From contig DUJJ01000192.1 of NCBI GenBank assembly GCA_013329865.1, positions 1 to 9,130 of the forward strand: DNA of 9,130 nucleotides, in the 5' to 3' direction. Origin of the DNA: Candidatus Poseidoniaceae archaeon (GTDB taxonomy: Archaea > Thermoplasmatota > Poseidoniia > Poseidoniales > Poseidoniaceae). This document shows positions 1-6,712 of this stretch, in pieces (within the stretch, counting starts at the first letter, position 1; each line of letters begins with the position of its first letter). The notes beneath the pieces are model-generated. The model ran no database searches. It saw only the letters and a list, made by a program, of their open reading frames with translations, and had not been told where the DNA came from. Both the position numbers and the translations under genes were made by a program.

Positions 1-75
1 GCTGCCATTGCAGGAATTTACCTAACCGGAAAAGAACTACATTGGCCGACCCCAGATTCGCCCGAATTATCTGAG
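1..75 (+). other. possible C-terminal tail of an acyltransferase domain
   Basis: The first 25 residues of the open frame contain GIYLTGKELHW followed by Pro-rich sequence. This resembles the small conserved ending of polyketide-synthase acyltransferase domains, in which a short helix carrying a Gly is followed by a hydrophobic residue, x and Trp. A low-complexity linker of about 45 residues rich in Ser, Ala, Thr and Val follows. The catalytic part of the domain would lie outside the window, so this is a resemblance only. Confidence 0.35.
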
Positions 76-3000
76 GCGTTTAGAGCCGGACCGATTGAAG
101 CGCATCACGCTCAAACTGAATCTGCGCTACCAGACAGCAAACTAGAGACAACGCCCGTTGTTGCACAAAATAACATTCCATCAGCAGTATCCAGTAAACA
201 GGTTGCAACAGTTAGTGTGACCATCGATGAGGCGATTGCGAGTTATGTGGGTGATTGTCTTGGACCAATTACCGGATATCCGGCTAGGTTTTGCTCTGGG
301 ATGGTCGACCTGAGAAACCTGTTAAGTCTGTCAGATGCTCAAATAAATCAGGTGGTGGAGAAAATTGCAACTGAATGTGAAACAGACCCTGATTACGATG
401 TAACTCAAGTCCAAGTAGCCGCCGATTTAGCCCGCTGGATTCGACAACCGCCAATACGGTATATGACCAAGACAGCAGCAAAGGTTGTCGAACAAATCCC
501 TGTTGCAGAACAAAAAATTCCCAATGAATTCTCAGATTCTATTGTTATCACTGGTATTTCCTTGGGCCTGCCTGGTGGTGAACGTGTATTTTCTGATGAC
601 GTTTTTGAGCGGCTTGTTCGAGGGGAAACCTGTATCTCAGAGGTTTCTGATGAATATAAACAGCGCCTGTTAGACAAGAACATAGTTCGGCTCATCAAGG
701 GTAGAGATGGTTCGGTCAATATGGAAAGGGCCACTGAGTTTGGTGATATACCTCAACTTGCAGGGATAAAAGGAGCATTTGACCTAGCAGATGAATTCGG
801 CATCGATCCAAAGGTAGTATTGGCTTGGGATATCACAACCCAACTGGCAGTTGCATCTGGGTTACTGGCCCTAAGAGATGCAGGAATCCCACTAACTCCC
901 GTCGAGCAGATTGGTAAAGGTGGTCTGAGATTAATCACCAATTGGGAAGTCCCCCAAATCCAACGAGACCGAACAGGTATTGTGTTTGCATCCTGTTTCC
1001 CCGGACTACAGATGGCGATGAAGCATGCCAAACAAAATGGTGATGACGGCGAAGGTCGTTTTGACCGGCGATTTTTGTTCCAGACTCTCAATATGGGTCA
1101 TTCACAATTTGCCCAATACACAGGTATTCGTGGTCCAAATACCACCATAAATTTGGCGTGCGCATCAGCAACAGCAGCCTTTGGGGTTGCTGAGGACTGG
1201 ATTAAAACCAACAGAGCAGATAGAGTAATCATAATCTCTGCGGATGACGTTACTGGTGACGATTTGTGGGAATGGATTGGCGGTGGTTTTGCCGCATCTG
1301 GTGCCGCTTCAACTCATAATGTGGTGGAAGAAACAGCATTGCCATTTGACAGAAGAAGAAATGGCCTAATCCTAGGTATGGGTGCAGCAGCATTCGTAAT
1401 TGAAAGGAATTCACTGGCAAATAAGCGAGGAGTACAGCCGATTGCCGAATTATTAGGGACAACGATTGCCAACTCGGCATACCACGGGACTCGGTTAGAT
1501 GTCGAGCATGTGGCTGAAACAGTTGATAATTTCATATCTAGCATGGAAAGTCACTGGGCAATCGACCGTCATGAAATTGCGTCAAACACGGTGTTTTTCT
1601 CTCATGAAACCTACACACCGGCACGTGGTGGCTCAGCCCAATCAGAGGTCAAGGCACTACGGAGTACATTTGGTGATAGTGCCAATAAACTGGTCATTGC
1701 TAACACTAAGGGCTTCACTGGCCATCCGATGGCAGTTGGTATCGAGGATGCTAGCATGTTGTATGGTATGCTAACAGGGCGAATTCCGCCGATAGCTAAT
1801 CACCAAGAAAATGATCCAGAACTCGGTAATCTGAATTTATCGCGCGGTGGTCATTATCCGAATTTGGAATTTGGCTTGAGATTTGGAGCAGGCTTTGGTT
1901 CTCAAATCGCTTTGTCATTAGTTCGTAAATGGCCGGTTGATGGGGAGCGCATCGATGGTAAGAAATTCATTAACTGGATCCGCCAATTGGCCGATTCAGA
2001 TGATGTAGTAATGCGCATCCTCGATGGTAAATTAGTTTCTTACGTCGATGGCGACAGCAACCTCCACGGTGGAGTTCAAGGAGACGAATGGTCAGTTACT
2101 AAGGGGCACGAAGGAATCGCATCAGCACTCATTCAAAGTACTGCCCCACAGTTAGAGCCCAAGCAGGTGGAATTAGTCGAGCAAAAAGTCGCGGCGATAC
2201 AGCCACCAACCACATCTCTGAGTGACTCAAGCAATATTGCTGTTGACCAAGAGGAGTTGGTTAATACCGTTATCGAAGTAGTGGTAAAACACACAGGATA
2301 TCCCGCAGACTTTGTCGAATTAGATCAGGACCTTGAGGGTGAGTTGGGTATTGATACAGTCAAACAAGCAGAGATCATGGCTGAGATACGCAGCGTATTT
2401 GATTTACCAGTTGACGAGGATTTCATCTTGGCTGAATATCCTACGTTGAACCATATGATTGGCTACATTAATCAGATGGTTGGAGGGTCAAGTTCAGCCG
2501 TGATAAGTGCCGTAACTCCCGTTGATTTAGTCCGAGATTCACCTGAAAATGCCCAATCACAAGCCGCGGCTACTGCTCCTCCAAGTGTTCCAGTTTCAGC
2601 CAATGACTCGTCTTTAATTGACACAGTAGTTGAGGTAGTAGTCGAGCATACTGGTTATCCAGCAGATTTTATCGAACTTGACCAAGACCTTGAAGGGGAG
2701 CTCGGAATAGATACGGTCAAGCAAGCAGAGATAATGGCTGACATTCGTAATCGATTCAATCTTCCAGTCGACGAAGATTTCGTTTTAGCCGATTATCCCA
2801 CTCTAAACCACATGATTAGTTACATTCAACGAATGACGGGTGTTGATGTTGGTCGACCAACGGTTAGCCCAGCTGTAGTGGAAGCATCCGTCTCGTCGGT
2901 AGAAACTATTCCGTCAGCATCAGAATCAACAGTTATTGTGAGTGGTGGTAATGAAGCAATTGAAGCCCAATTAATCGAGGTAGTCGTCAAGCATACCGGT

Positions 3001-5946
3001 TATCCGGCAGATTTTATTGAGCTTGACCAAGACCTTGAGGGCGAACTTGGAATTGATACGGTTAAGCAAGCAGAGATTATGGCAGAGGTAAGGGAAATAT
3101 TTTCTCTACCACTGGACGAGGATTTTGTTTTGAGTGACCATCCGACACTGAATCACTTCACCGCGTATATCATCAAAATGAGTGGCGGTGCGGTTGAGTC
3201 TTATCATCAAGCGATACAACCTGCGGCAGAAGATTCGGCGAATTCTGTGAGTGATAGTTCCCATATGCCAGAGGTTGCAAATGTGCCAAGTAATGCCCTC
3301 GAAGCCTCATTCACAGACACGGGATGTCGCCGATGGCAGGTCGAAATTGAAGAATGCTCGGGTAGTGATGAACCGCTCGAGTTGTCTGGTACCGTTGTTG
3401 TTACCGACGATGGATGGGGTATAGCAGAGGAATTGTGCCGTAAATTAGAACTGCGCGGGATGGATGCTATCAGAGTAGGTTTCGAATCAGAAATACGCGA
3501 TATGTCCATTCAACAAGAGTCAGGACGCACGGTTTTGAGAGCAGACCCGGCGAATACAAGGCATGTTGCACAGGTCTGTAATGAAATCAACAAGTCAGAC
3601 ATCTGCGGTGTTATCCACCTTGCTGCCCTAAAGTTAGCTGGAGTTGAATGGGATGAAGACACTTATCCATCATCCCAAATTTCGTTAGCAGCTCATGGTT
3701 GGTTTGCTCTGCTCAAGGGCCTAGATGGCCAGTTGGGAGAGTTGGAGCACGGAATTGTTGCCTCAGTTACTACCCTTGATGGCAGGCATGGCAACATCGG
3801 CGAACTGTTCAATTCGATACAATCGGCAGCTACTGGCATAACAAAATCCTACTCGTTTGAACAGCCAAAACTTCGCGCTAGAGCCTTAGACTTGCACCCT
3901 GAGATCGTGCTTGATTCTCCCCACGCAGCCGAGTTAATTGTTAATGATATATTCAACATTGGTGGTGAAGTAGAAATTGGGATTGACCGGGATCGGAGGC
4001 GTTGGGCTCTTGTTGCCTTCGATGAAAAGTTAGAGGCTGAACGACAACCATTGACCAGCGTCGATACTTGGCTAGTGTCAGGTGGAGGCTCAGGCGTTAC
4101 TGCAGCAGCGATAATTGGTGTTGCGCAAGCTAGCACTGATGCAAACGCCCACTTCATTTTGCTCGGCCGATCCAAATTGATAGAAGAAACTCAGTCTTGG
4201 CTCGACTGGAGTGAGGCTGAATTAAATCAGCGCAAAATGAAGTTGCGGGACGCGATGGTTTCAACCAGTAATGACGGTAAGGTAACGATGGTCGAGTGGA
4301 ACAAAGAGTGGCAAAAATACACCAGAAGCAAGGATGTATACCTAACACTTGACCGTATCGAGAAAACTGGTAACAAAGCGCGATATCATTCAGTAGACGT
4401 ACTGGACAGGGAAACTATGATTGATCTCGGCAAATCACTCAAGCGTAAAATCACTGGTGTGGTTCACGGGGCGGGCTTGGAAGATTCCAAACTTGTCGCA
4501 GATAAGGACCATGAGGTATTCGATCGAGTAGTTAGAGTCAAGTTAGACGGCTGGAAATCGCTCATGGCAATGGTTGAATCATCAGGCACGAAATCACTCA
4601 AATTCGCTGCATGTTTCACAAGTGTCGCCGGGAGATTTGGTAATGGTGGACAAACTGATTACGCAGCAGCAAATTGTGTTCTCGATGCTGAAATGGCACG
4701 GCTCAGCGCAAGCGGTGATTGCCGTGCTGTTGCTATCGGCTGGACTGGCTGGAAGGATGTTGGTATGGCAACCCGAGGTTCTATTGAAGCGGTATTTGCC
4801 GCTGCGGGTATTGAAACTCTAGATGTGATGACTGGCGTAGAAATATTCGTCGACGAGGCTCTCGCAGGAGGTAAGCGTCGCGTACTTGCGTGCGGTTCGC
4901 TTGGCTTGATGGATAAGTTTGACAGTTTCAGGGAACCGCCACTGCGCCTCCCATCTGAAATGAGTGCGATAATCGCTGATCCCGCGCGCTTCGTCTTGAT
5001 CGATAAGGTAATTGAATTAAATGAACACAAATCGTTAGTCACTGAAACTACACTGTCTACGGAATTACACCCATTCTTAATCGATCATGCGATTGACGAT
5101 GTTCCGTATCATCCTGGCGTTATGGCTTTGGAAATGTTCGCTGAAAACGCTCTATTGCTGAAACCGACGACCTGTTTGGCCGGCTTTGAGAACGTCAGAT
5201 TTGGCCTGCCGGTAAAATTGCTCAAGAACGAAATCAGAGTGAGGGTAGTCGCTGAATATGACTATTCAGATGGTGATATGCACTGGATAAACTGCAAATT
5301 AGTGTCTGATTTAATGAATTCAAAGGGTGAAATATTCGGTGAGCGTGAACATCACTCTGCCAGGGTTAGGTTAATTGAGAAAAGCGACGATTTGTCCAAA
5401 TTCCTACACTCAGAGGTCACACAAATGCCAGATATTGGAACCCCACCACTCGAGGATTTGACGTTATTGCCATCATTCATTTACCAGCGATATTTCCACG
5501 GGCCTAGGTTCCAATCTCACGGTGGAATAATTCGCGGCATTGGCGATGATACTGCTCCCGGTGCCGATGGTATTGCCTTAATGCGCAACCAACTGCCAAT
5601 CACCGAACAATTCAGCAGCGAAATCAACGGTGAGGAGGTTTTACTTGAGGCGCTACCCATGCTAATTGAGGCGGGCTTCCAAAATGCCGGCTTTGTCGCT
5701 ATGGAATCTGAAGGATTCTCCTCCCTGCCAATTGGTATTGATTGGTCGACAAATATTCGCGTGCCCGAAAGGGATGAGATTCTACGGGTACGAAGTGTGA
5801 GGGTTGCGGTTGAGGATGCTGGTGTTACGGTCCACGACGTCGTTATTGTTGGCGATGATGAAGCACCAGTTTTAGCAATGAAGGGGCTACGTCTAAAAAG
5901 CATGGCGCCTGTTTCAGATGAGCAGCGTTTCATTCTTGAGCGATAA
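1..5946 (+). CDS. PfaA-like type I multidomain fatty-acid/polyketide synthase, C-terminal part (5' end outside window)
   Basis: The frame is open from base 1 to the TAA at 5944-5946, giving 1981 residues with no start inside the window. A GTG at 217 is in frame but has no ribosome binding site and lies inside a continuous protein. Domain order by residue: possible acyltransferase tail (1-25), linker, degenerate carrier-like domain (73-147), ketosynthase (180-644), linker, three ACPs (752-826, 871-945, 987-1060), two-part ketoreductase (about 1129-1635) and double-hotdog dehydratase (1654-1970). In PUFA synthases and related iterative enzymes such an assembly elongates acyl chains on ACPs, reduces the beta-keto group and dehydrates the hydroxyl; it should act in the cytoplasm. 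No enoyl reductase or thioesterase is visible here, so full saturation and chain release would need parts upstream or in trans. A phosphopantetheinyl transferase gene follows 10 bases later. The enzyme class is secure; the product is unknown. Confidence 0.93.
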   Translation, partial: AAIAGIYLTGKELHWPTPDSPELSEAFRAGPIEAHHAQTESALPDSKLETTPVVAQNNIPSAVSSKQVATVSVTIDEAIASYVGDCLGPITGYPARFCSGMVDLRNLLSLSDAQINQVVEKIATECETDPDYDVTQVQVAADLARWIRQPPIRYMTKTAAKVVEQIPVAEQKIPNEFSDSIVITGISLGLPGGERVFSDDVFERLVRGETCISEVSDEYKQRLLDKNIVRLIKGRDGSVNMERATEFGDIPQLAGIKGAFDLADEFGIDPKVVLAWDITTQLAVASGLLALRDAGIPLTPVEQIGKGGLRLITNWEVPQIQRDRTGIVFASCFPGLQMAMKHAKQNGDDGEGRFDRRFLFQTLNMGHSQFAQYTGIRGPNTTINLACASATAAFGVAEDWIKTNRADRVIIISADDVTGDDLWEWIGGGFAASGAASTHNVVEETALPFDRRRNGLILGMGAAAFVIERNSLANKRGVQPIAELLGTTIANSAYHGTRLDVEHVAETVDNFISSMESHWAIDRHEIASNTVFFSHETYTPARGGSAQSEVKALRSTFGDSANKLVIANTKGFTGHPMAVGIEDASMLYGMLTGRIPPIANHQENDPELGNLNLSRGGHYPNLEFGLRFGAGFGSQIALSLVRKWPVDGERIDGKKFINWIRQLADSDDVVMRILDGKLVSYVDGDSNLHGGVQGDEWSVTKGHEGIASALIQSTAPQLEPKQVELVEQKVAAIQPPTTSLSDSSNIAVDQEELVNTVIEVVVKHTGYPADFVELDQDLEGELGIDTVKQAEIMAEIRSVFDLPVDEDFILAEYPTLNHMIGYINQMVGGSSSAVISAVTPVDLVRDSPENAQSQAAATAPPSVPVSANDSSLIDTVVEVVVEHTGYPADFIELDQDLEGELGIDTVKQAEIMADIRNRFNLPVDEDFVLADYPTLNHMISYIQRMTGVDVGRPTVSPAVVEASVSSVETIPSASESTVIVSGGNEAIEAQLIEVVVKHTGYPADFIELDQDLEGELGIDTVKQAEIMAEVREIFSLPLDEDFVLSDHPTLNHFTAYIIKMSGGAVESYHQAIQPAAEDSANSVSDSSHMPEVANVPSNALEASFTDTGCRRWQVEIEECSGSDEPLELSGTVVVTDDGWGIAEELCRKLELRGMDAIRVGFESEIRDMSIQQESGRTVLRADPANTRHVAQVCNEINKSDICGVIHLAALKLAGVEWDEDTYPSSQISLAAHGWFALLKGLDGQLGELEHGIVASVTTLDGRHGNIGELFNSIQSAATGITKSYSFEQPKLRARALDLHPEIVLDSPHAAELIVNDIFNIGGEVEIGIDRDRRRWALVAFDEKLEAERQPLTSVDTWLVSGGGSGVTAAAIIGVAQASTDANAHFILLGRSKLIEETQSWLDWSEAELNQRKMKLRDAMVSTSNDGKVTMVEWNKEWQKYTRSKDVYLTLDRIEKTGNKARYHSVDVLDRETMIDLGKSLKRKITGVVHGAGLEDSKLVADKDHEVFDRVVRVKLDGWKSLMAMVESSGTKSLKFAACFTSVAGRFGNGGQTDYAAANCVLDAEMARLSASGDCRAVAIGWTGWKDVGMATRGSIEAVFAAAGIETLDVMTGVEIFVDEALAGGKRRVLACGSLGLMDKFDSFREPPLRLPSEMSAIIADPARFVLIDKVIELNEHKSLVTETTLSTELHPFLIDHAIDDVPYHPGVMALEMFAENALLLKPTTCLAGFENVRFGLPVKLLKNEIRVRVVAEYDYSDGDMHWINCKLVSDLMNSKGEIFGEREHHSARVRLIEKSDDLSKFLHSEVTQMPDIGTPPLEDLTLLPSFIYQRYFHGPRFQSHGGIIRGIGDDTAPGADGIALMRNQLPITEQFSSEINGEEVLLEALPMLIEAGFQNAGFVAMESEGFSSLPIGIDWSTNIRVPERDEILRVRSVRVAVEDAGVTVHDVVIVGDDEAPVLAMKGLRLKSMAPVSDEQRFILER
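217..441 (+). other. degenerate ACP-like domain in front of the ketosynthase
   Basis: Residues 73-147 align without gaps to the three real ACPs of the same protein around the landmark TGYPA-x-F (bases 271-291). Ten of 32 residues are identical over the segment running from TGYPA to the helix after the attachment site, and the distance to the closing aromatic-Ile helix end is similar. At the position equivalent to the attachment residue there is Asp (codon at 334, residue 112), with Ser just before it (residue 111). The Gly-Ile-Asp context is lost. It is probably a carrier fold that no longer carries an acyl chain, perhaps a docking or structural element. A coincidental helical linker is the alternative. 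Confidence 0.5.
538..1932 (+). other. ketosynthase (beta-ketoacyl-ACP synthase) domain
   Basis: Residues 180-644 have the thiolase-fold KS pattern. The domain opens with IVITGISLGLPGG. The nucleophile Cys387 sits in NLACASATAA (codon 1159), the first His is His535 in SHETYTPARGG (codon 1603), and Lys570 with His575 lie in NTKGFTGHPMA (codons 1708 and 1723). The Cys-His-His triad is therefore complete and the domain should perform decarboxylative condensation rather than act as a chain-length factor. The motif around the first His differs from the usual AHGTGT of modular polyketide synthases. A linker of about 105 residues, starting with a WIRQL helix region, separates it from the first ACP. 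Confidence 0.93.
2254..2478 (+). other. acyl carrier domain 1 (Thr at attachment site)
   Basis: Residues 752-826 form a typical four-helix carrier domain with TGYPADF near the start, the attachment motif LGIDTVKQAE, and a closing YPTLNHMIGYI helix. The attachment position is Thr786, encoded ACA at 2356-2358, where standard carrier domains have Ser. The surrounding Gly-Ile-Asp and the acidic helix after it are intact. It is expected to hold the growing acyl chain on a phosphopantetheine arm if Thr can be modified. Confidence 0.9.
2611..2835 (+). other. acyl carrier domain 2 (Thr at attachment site)
   Basis: Residues 871-945 repeat carrier domain 1 almost exactly in the core (TGYPADFIELDQ, then LGIDTVKQAE). 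Thr905, encoded ACG at 2713-2715, is at the attachment position. A linker of about 44 residues rich in Ser, Ala, Pro and Val separates it from domain 1, as is usual for flexible inter-ACP linkers. The spacing between attachment codons of domains 1 and 2 is 357 bases. Confidence 0.9.
2959..3180 (+). other. acyl carrier domain 3 (Thr at attachment site)
   Basis: Residues 987-1060 are the third carrier copy, with Thr1020 encoded ACG at 3058-3060. Its core from HTGYPAD to EIMA (31 residues) is identical to that of domain 2. The end of the domain has diverged slightly (HPTLNHFTAYI). The attachment codon lies 345 bases after that of domain 2. A Ser- and Ala-rich linker of about 45 residues follows before the ketoreductase region. 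Confidence 0.9.
3385..4905 (+). other. ketoreductase domain with structural and catalytic halves
   Basis: Residues about 1129-1635 form a PfaA/PKS-type ketoreductase. The first half (GTVVVTDDG and GVIHLAALK, then VTTLDGRHGN) is a Rossmann-like structural subdomain without a full nucleotide motif. The catalytic half opens with the NADPH-binding loop SGGGSGVTA (1360-1368, codon 1361 at 4081), followed by LLGRS and GVVHGAG. The active-site residues Ser1541 (TSVAGRFGN), Tyr1554 and Asn1558 (YAAAN) are all present, so the domain should reduce beta-keto to beta-hydroxy acyl-ACP. A charged insertion of about 70 residues between LLGRS and the acidic strand is typical of PfaA-like ketoreductases. Confidence 0.9.
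4960..5910 (+). other. double-hotdog dehydratase-like domain with altered signature motifs
   Basis: Residues 1654-1970 resemble the PKS/PUFA dehydratase (PS-DH) fold. The first hotdog begins PARFVLIDKVIEL and contains HPFLIDH followed by a PGVMALEMFAENA helix. His1696 (codon 5086) is the catalytic base in an H-x3-D-x4-P motif, where the family normally has Gly at the fifth position (here Asp1700). The second hotdog carries IEAGFQ, aligned to the family's DxxxQ, with Glu1890 in place of the catalytic Asp. FHGPRFQSHGGI lies just before it. The fold call is firm; activity is uncertain because of the two substitutions, although Glu could still act as an acid. Confidence 0.8.
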
Positions 5947-5947
5947 T

Positions 5948-5951
5948 GGTG
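5948..5951 (+). promoter_or_regulatory. GGTG ribosome binding site that supports the start at 5957
   Basis: GGTG lies 5 bases before the ATG at 5957 and matches the GGTG part of the general anti-Shine-Dalgarno complement. The upstream in-frame ATG at 5918 has no such sequence, which favours 5957 as the start of the transferase gene. Confidence 0.4.
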
Positions 5952-5956
5952 GCATT

Positions 5957-6712
5957 ATGCAGGAAATCGATGTCGATTTTGGTCCCGGTAGCCCGAGAAT
6001 TCTGTGTTTATGTGCGCCGGTTACCCATTATGAGCTTAATGAGGTGCCATTGGCTGATGCTGATGAAGTGGCAAAATTTGCTACTAAGAAACGTTATGAA
6101 GAACACCTCAGCGGCAGATTCCTGCTAGATAAGGCACTATCTAAGTGGGGTATAAACACCTCATTAATTGAAGTGAGAAGAAATCAATTTCGGGCACCGA
6201 GTATAGCCTTTCTTCCGGGAAGCTGGATTAGGCAGGCTCTGCCGTCGATATCAATTGGGCACTCGAAAGGTCAGGCCTTTGTAGCACTGGTTGAAAATGG
6301 CTGGACGATTGGTATTGATGCAGAGCCCCTAGATTTAGAAATTTCTTCTGGGGTGTTTGATATGATGTCAAAAGGCAATGAATTAGTCAGGTTACGTGCC
6401 CATCCAGATCTTAGCCTAGCGCTTTGGACTGGTAAAGAAGCGATTCAGAAAGCTGCTCGTAGGGGGATGCATCTTAACCCGCGAGAGATTGAAATTCCAA
6501 TTGAAAATAAGAATACAAATATTTCAATTGGAGATTCAAATTTTCAATTGAAAAGTTTGACCAACAACGGATTTTTTATCAGCGTCTCTATTGGGCGCGG
6601 CAACGGCTATGATTCAAATCCTGAAGACGAATTATTAGACCGAACACTCGAAAGAATGAACAACAACCCTGATTGGTCTGTAGGCTGCAACACAACTCGC
6701 GCTAATTTGTGA
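5957..6712 (+). CDS. Sfp-type 4'-phosphopantetheinyl transferase
   Basis: This 251-residue protein has the landmarks of the Sfp/AcpS superfamily. SISIGHSKG places His102 in the CoA-binding motif. GIDAE gives the magnesium-binding acidic pair Asp121 and Glu123. WTGKEAIQK gives Trp157, Lys160, Glu161 and Lys165 of the WxxKEAxxK signature. An N-terminal RYEEHLSGRFLLDKAL helix fits the conserved arginine region. Members transfer phosphopantetheine from CoA to carrier proteins in the cytoplasm. The gene begins 10 bases after the synthase stop and is very probably cotranscribed with it, so its likely substrates are the three adjacent ACPs, which carry Thr instead of Ser. The ATG at 5957 was chosen over one at 5918 because the latter overlaps the synthase and lacks a ribosome binding site. 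The C-terminal 50 residues or so are polar and look unstructured. Confidence 0.92.
   Translation: MQEIDVDFGPGSPRILCLCAPVTHYELNEVPLADADEVAKFATKKRYEEHLSGRFLLDKALSKWGINTSLIEVRRNQFRAPSIAFLPGSWIRQALPSISIGHSKGQAFVALVENGWTIGIDAEPLDLEISSGVFDMMSKGNELVRLRAHPDLSLALWTGKEAIQKAARRGMHLNPREIEIPIENKNTNISIGDSNFQLKSLTNNGFFISVSIGRGNGYDSNPEDELLDRTLERMNNNPDWSVGCNTTRANL
6496..6554. repeat. cluster of CAATTG-centred inverted repeats inside the transferase gene
   Basis: TCCAATTGAAA (6496-6506) and its exact reverse complement TTTCAATTGGA (6522-6532) are separated by 15 bases and could form an 11-base-pair hairpin. Nine bases further on, TTTTCAATTGAAAA (6541-6554) is a perfect 14-base palindrome. The cluster lies in coding sequence for a polar, Ile/Asn-rich stretch, and AT richness makes chance a serious alternative. 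Confidence 0.55.

Larger units (their letters stand above)
2254..3180 (+). repeat. threefold tandem ACP repeat, period about 350 bases
   Basis: Three copies of a segment of about 220 bases are joined by divergent linkers. Copies 2 and 3 share 31 consecutive identical residues, yet 12 of those 31 codons differ, all silently. Copy 1 differs by a single Val/Ile exchange in the same stretch. Tandem ACPs are a hallmark of PUFA synthases, where extra copies raise output. Confidence 0.9.

Noticed and set aside
217..219. GTG as the start codon of the synthase
   Set aside because: The same frame is open to base 1 with plausible domain sequence, and no ribosome binding site precedes it.
3849..4175. 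Minus-strand open frame of about 108 codons, and similar minus-strand frames at 405-734, 753-1091, 4659-5042 and 5517-5933
   Set aside because: All lie opposite well-supported synthase domains and have the Ser/Arg/Pro-rich composition of shadow frames.
5918..5956. Upstream ATG at 5918 as the start of the transferase, overlapping the synthase gene
   Set aside because: There is no ribosome binding site before it and the added 13 residues show no family similarity. The ATG at 5957 has GGTG at a suitable distance.
5946..6128. Short frame starting with an ATG that overlaps the synthase stop (TAATG)
   Set aside because: It lies wholly inside the transferase gene in another frame and its 60-residue product has no recognisable features.
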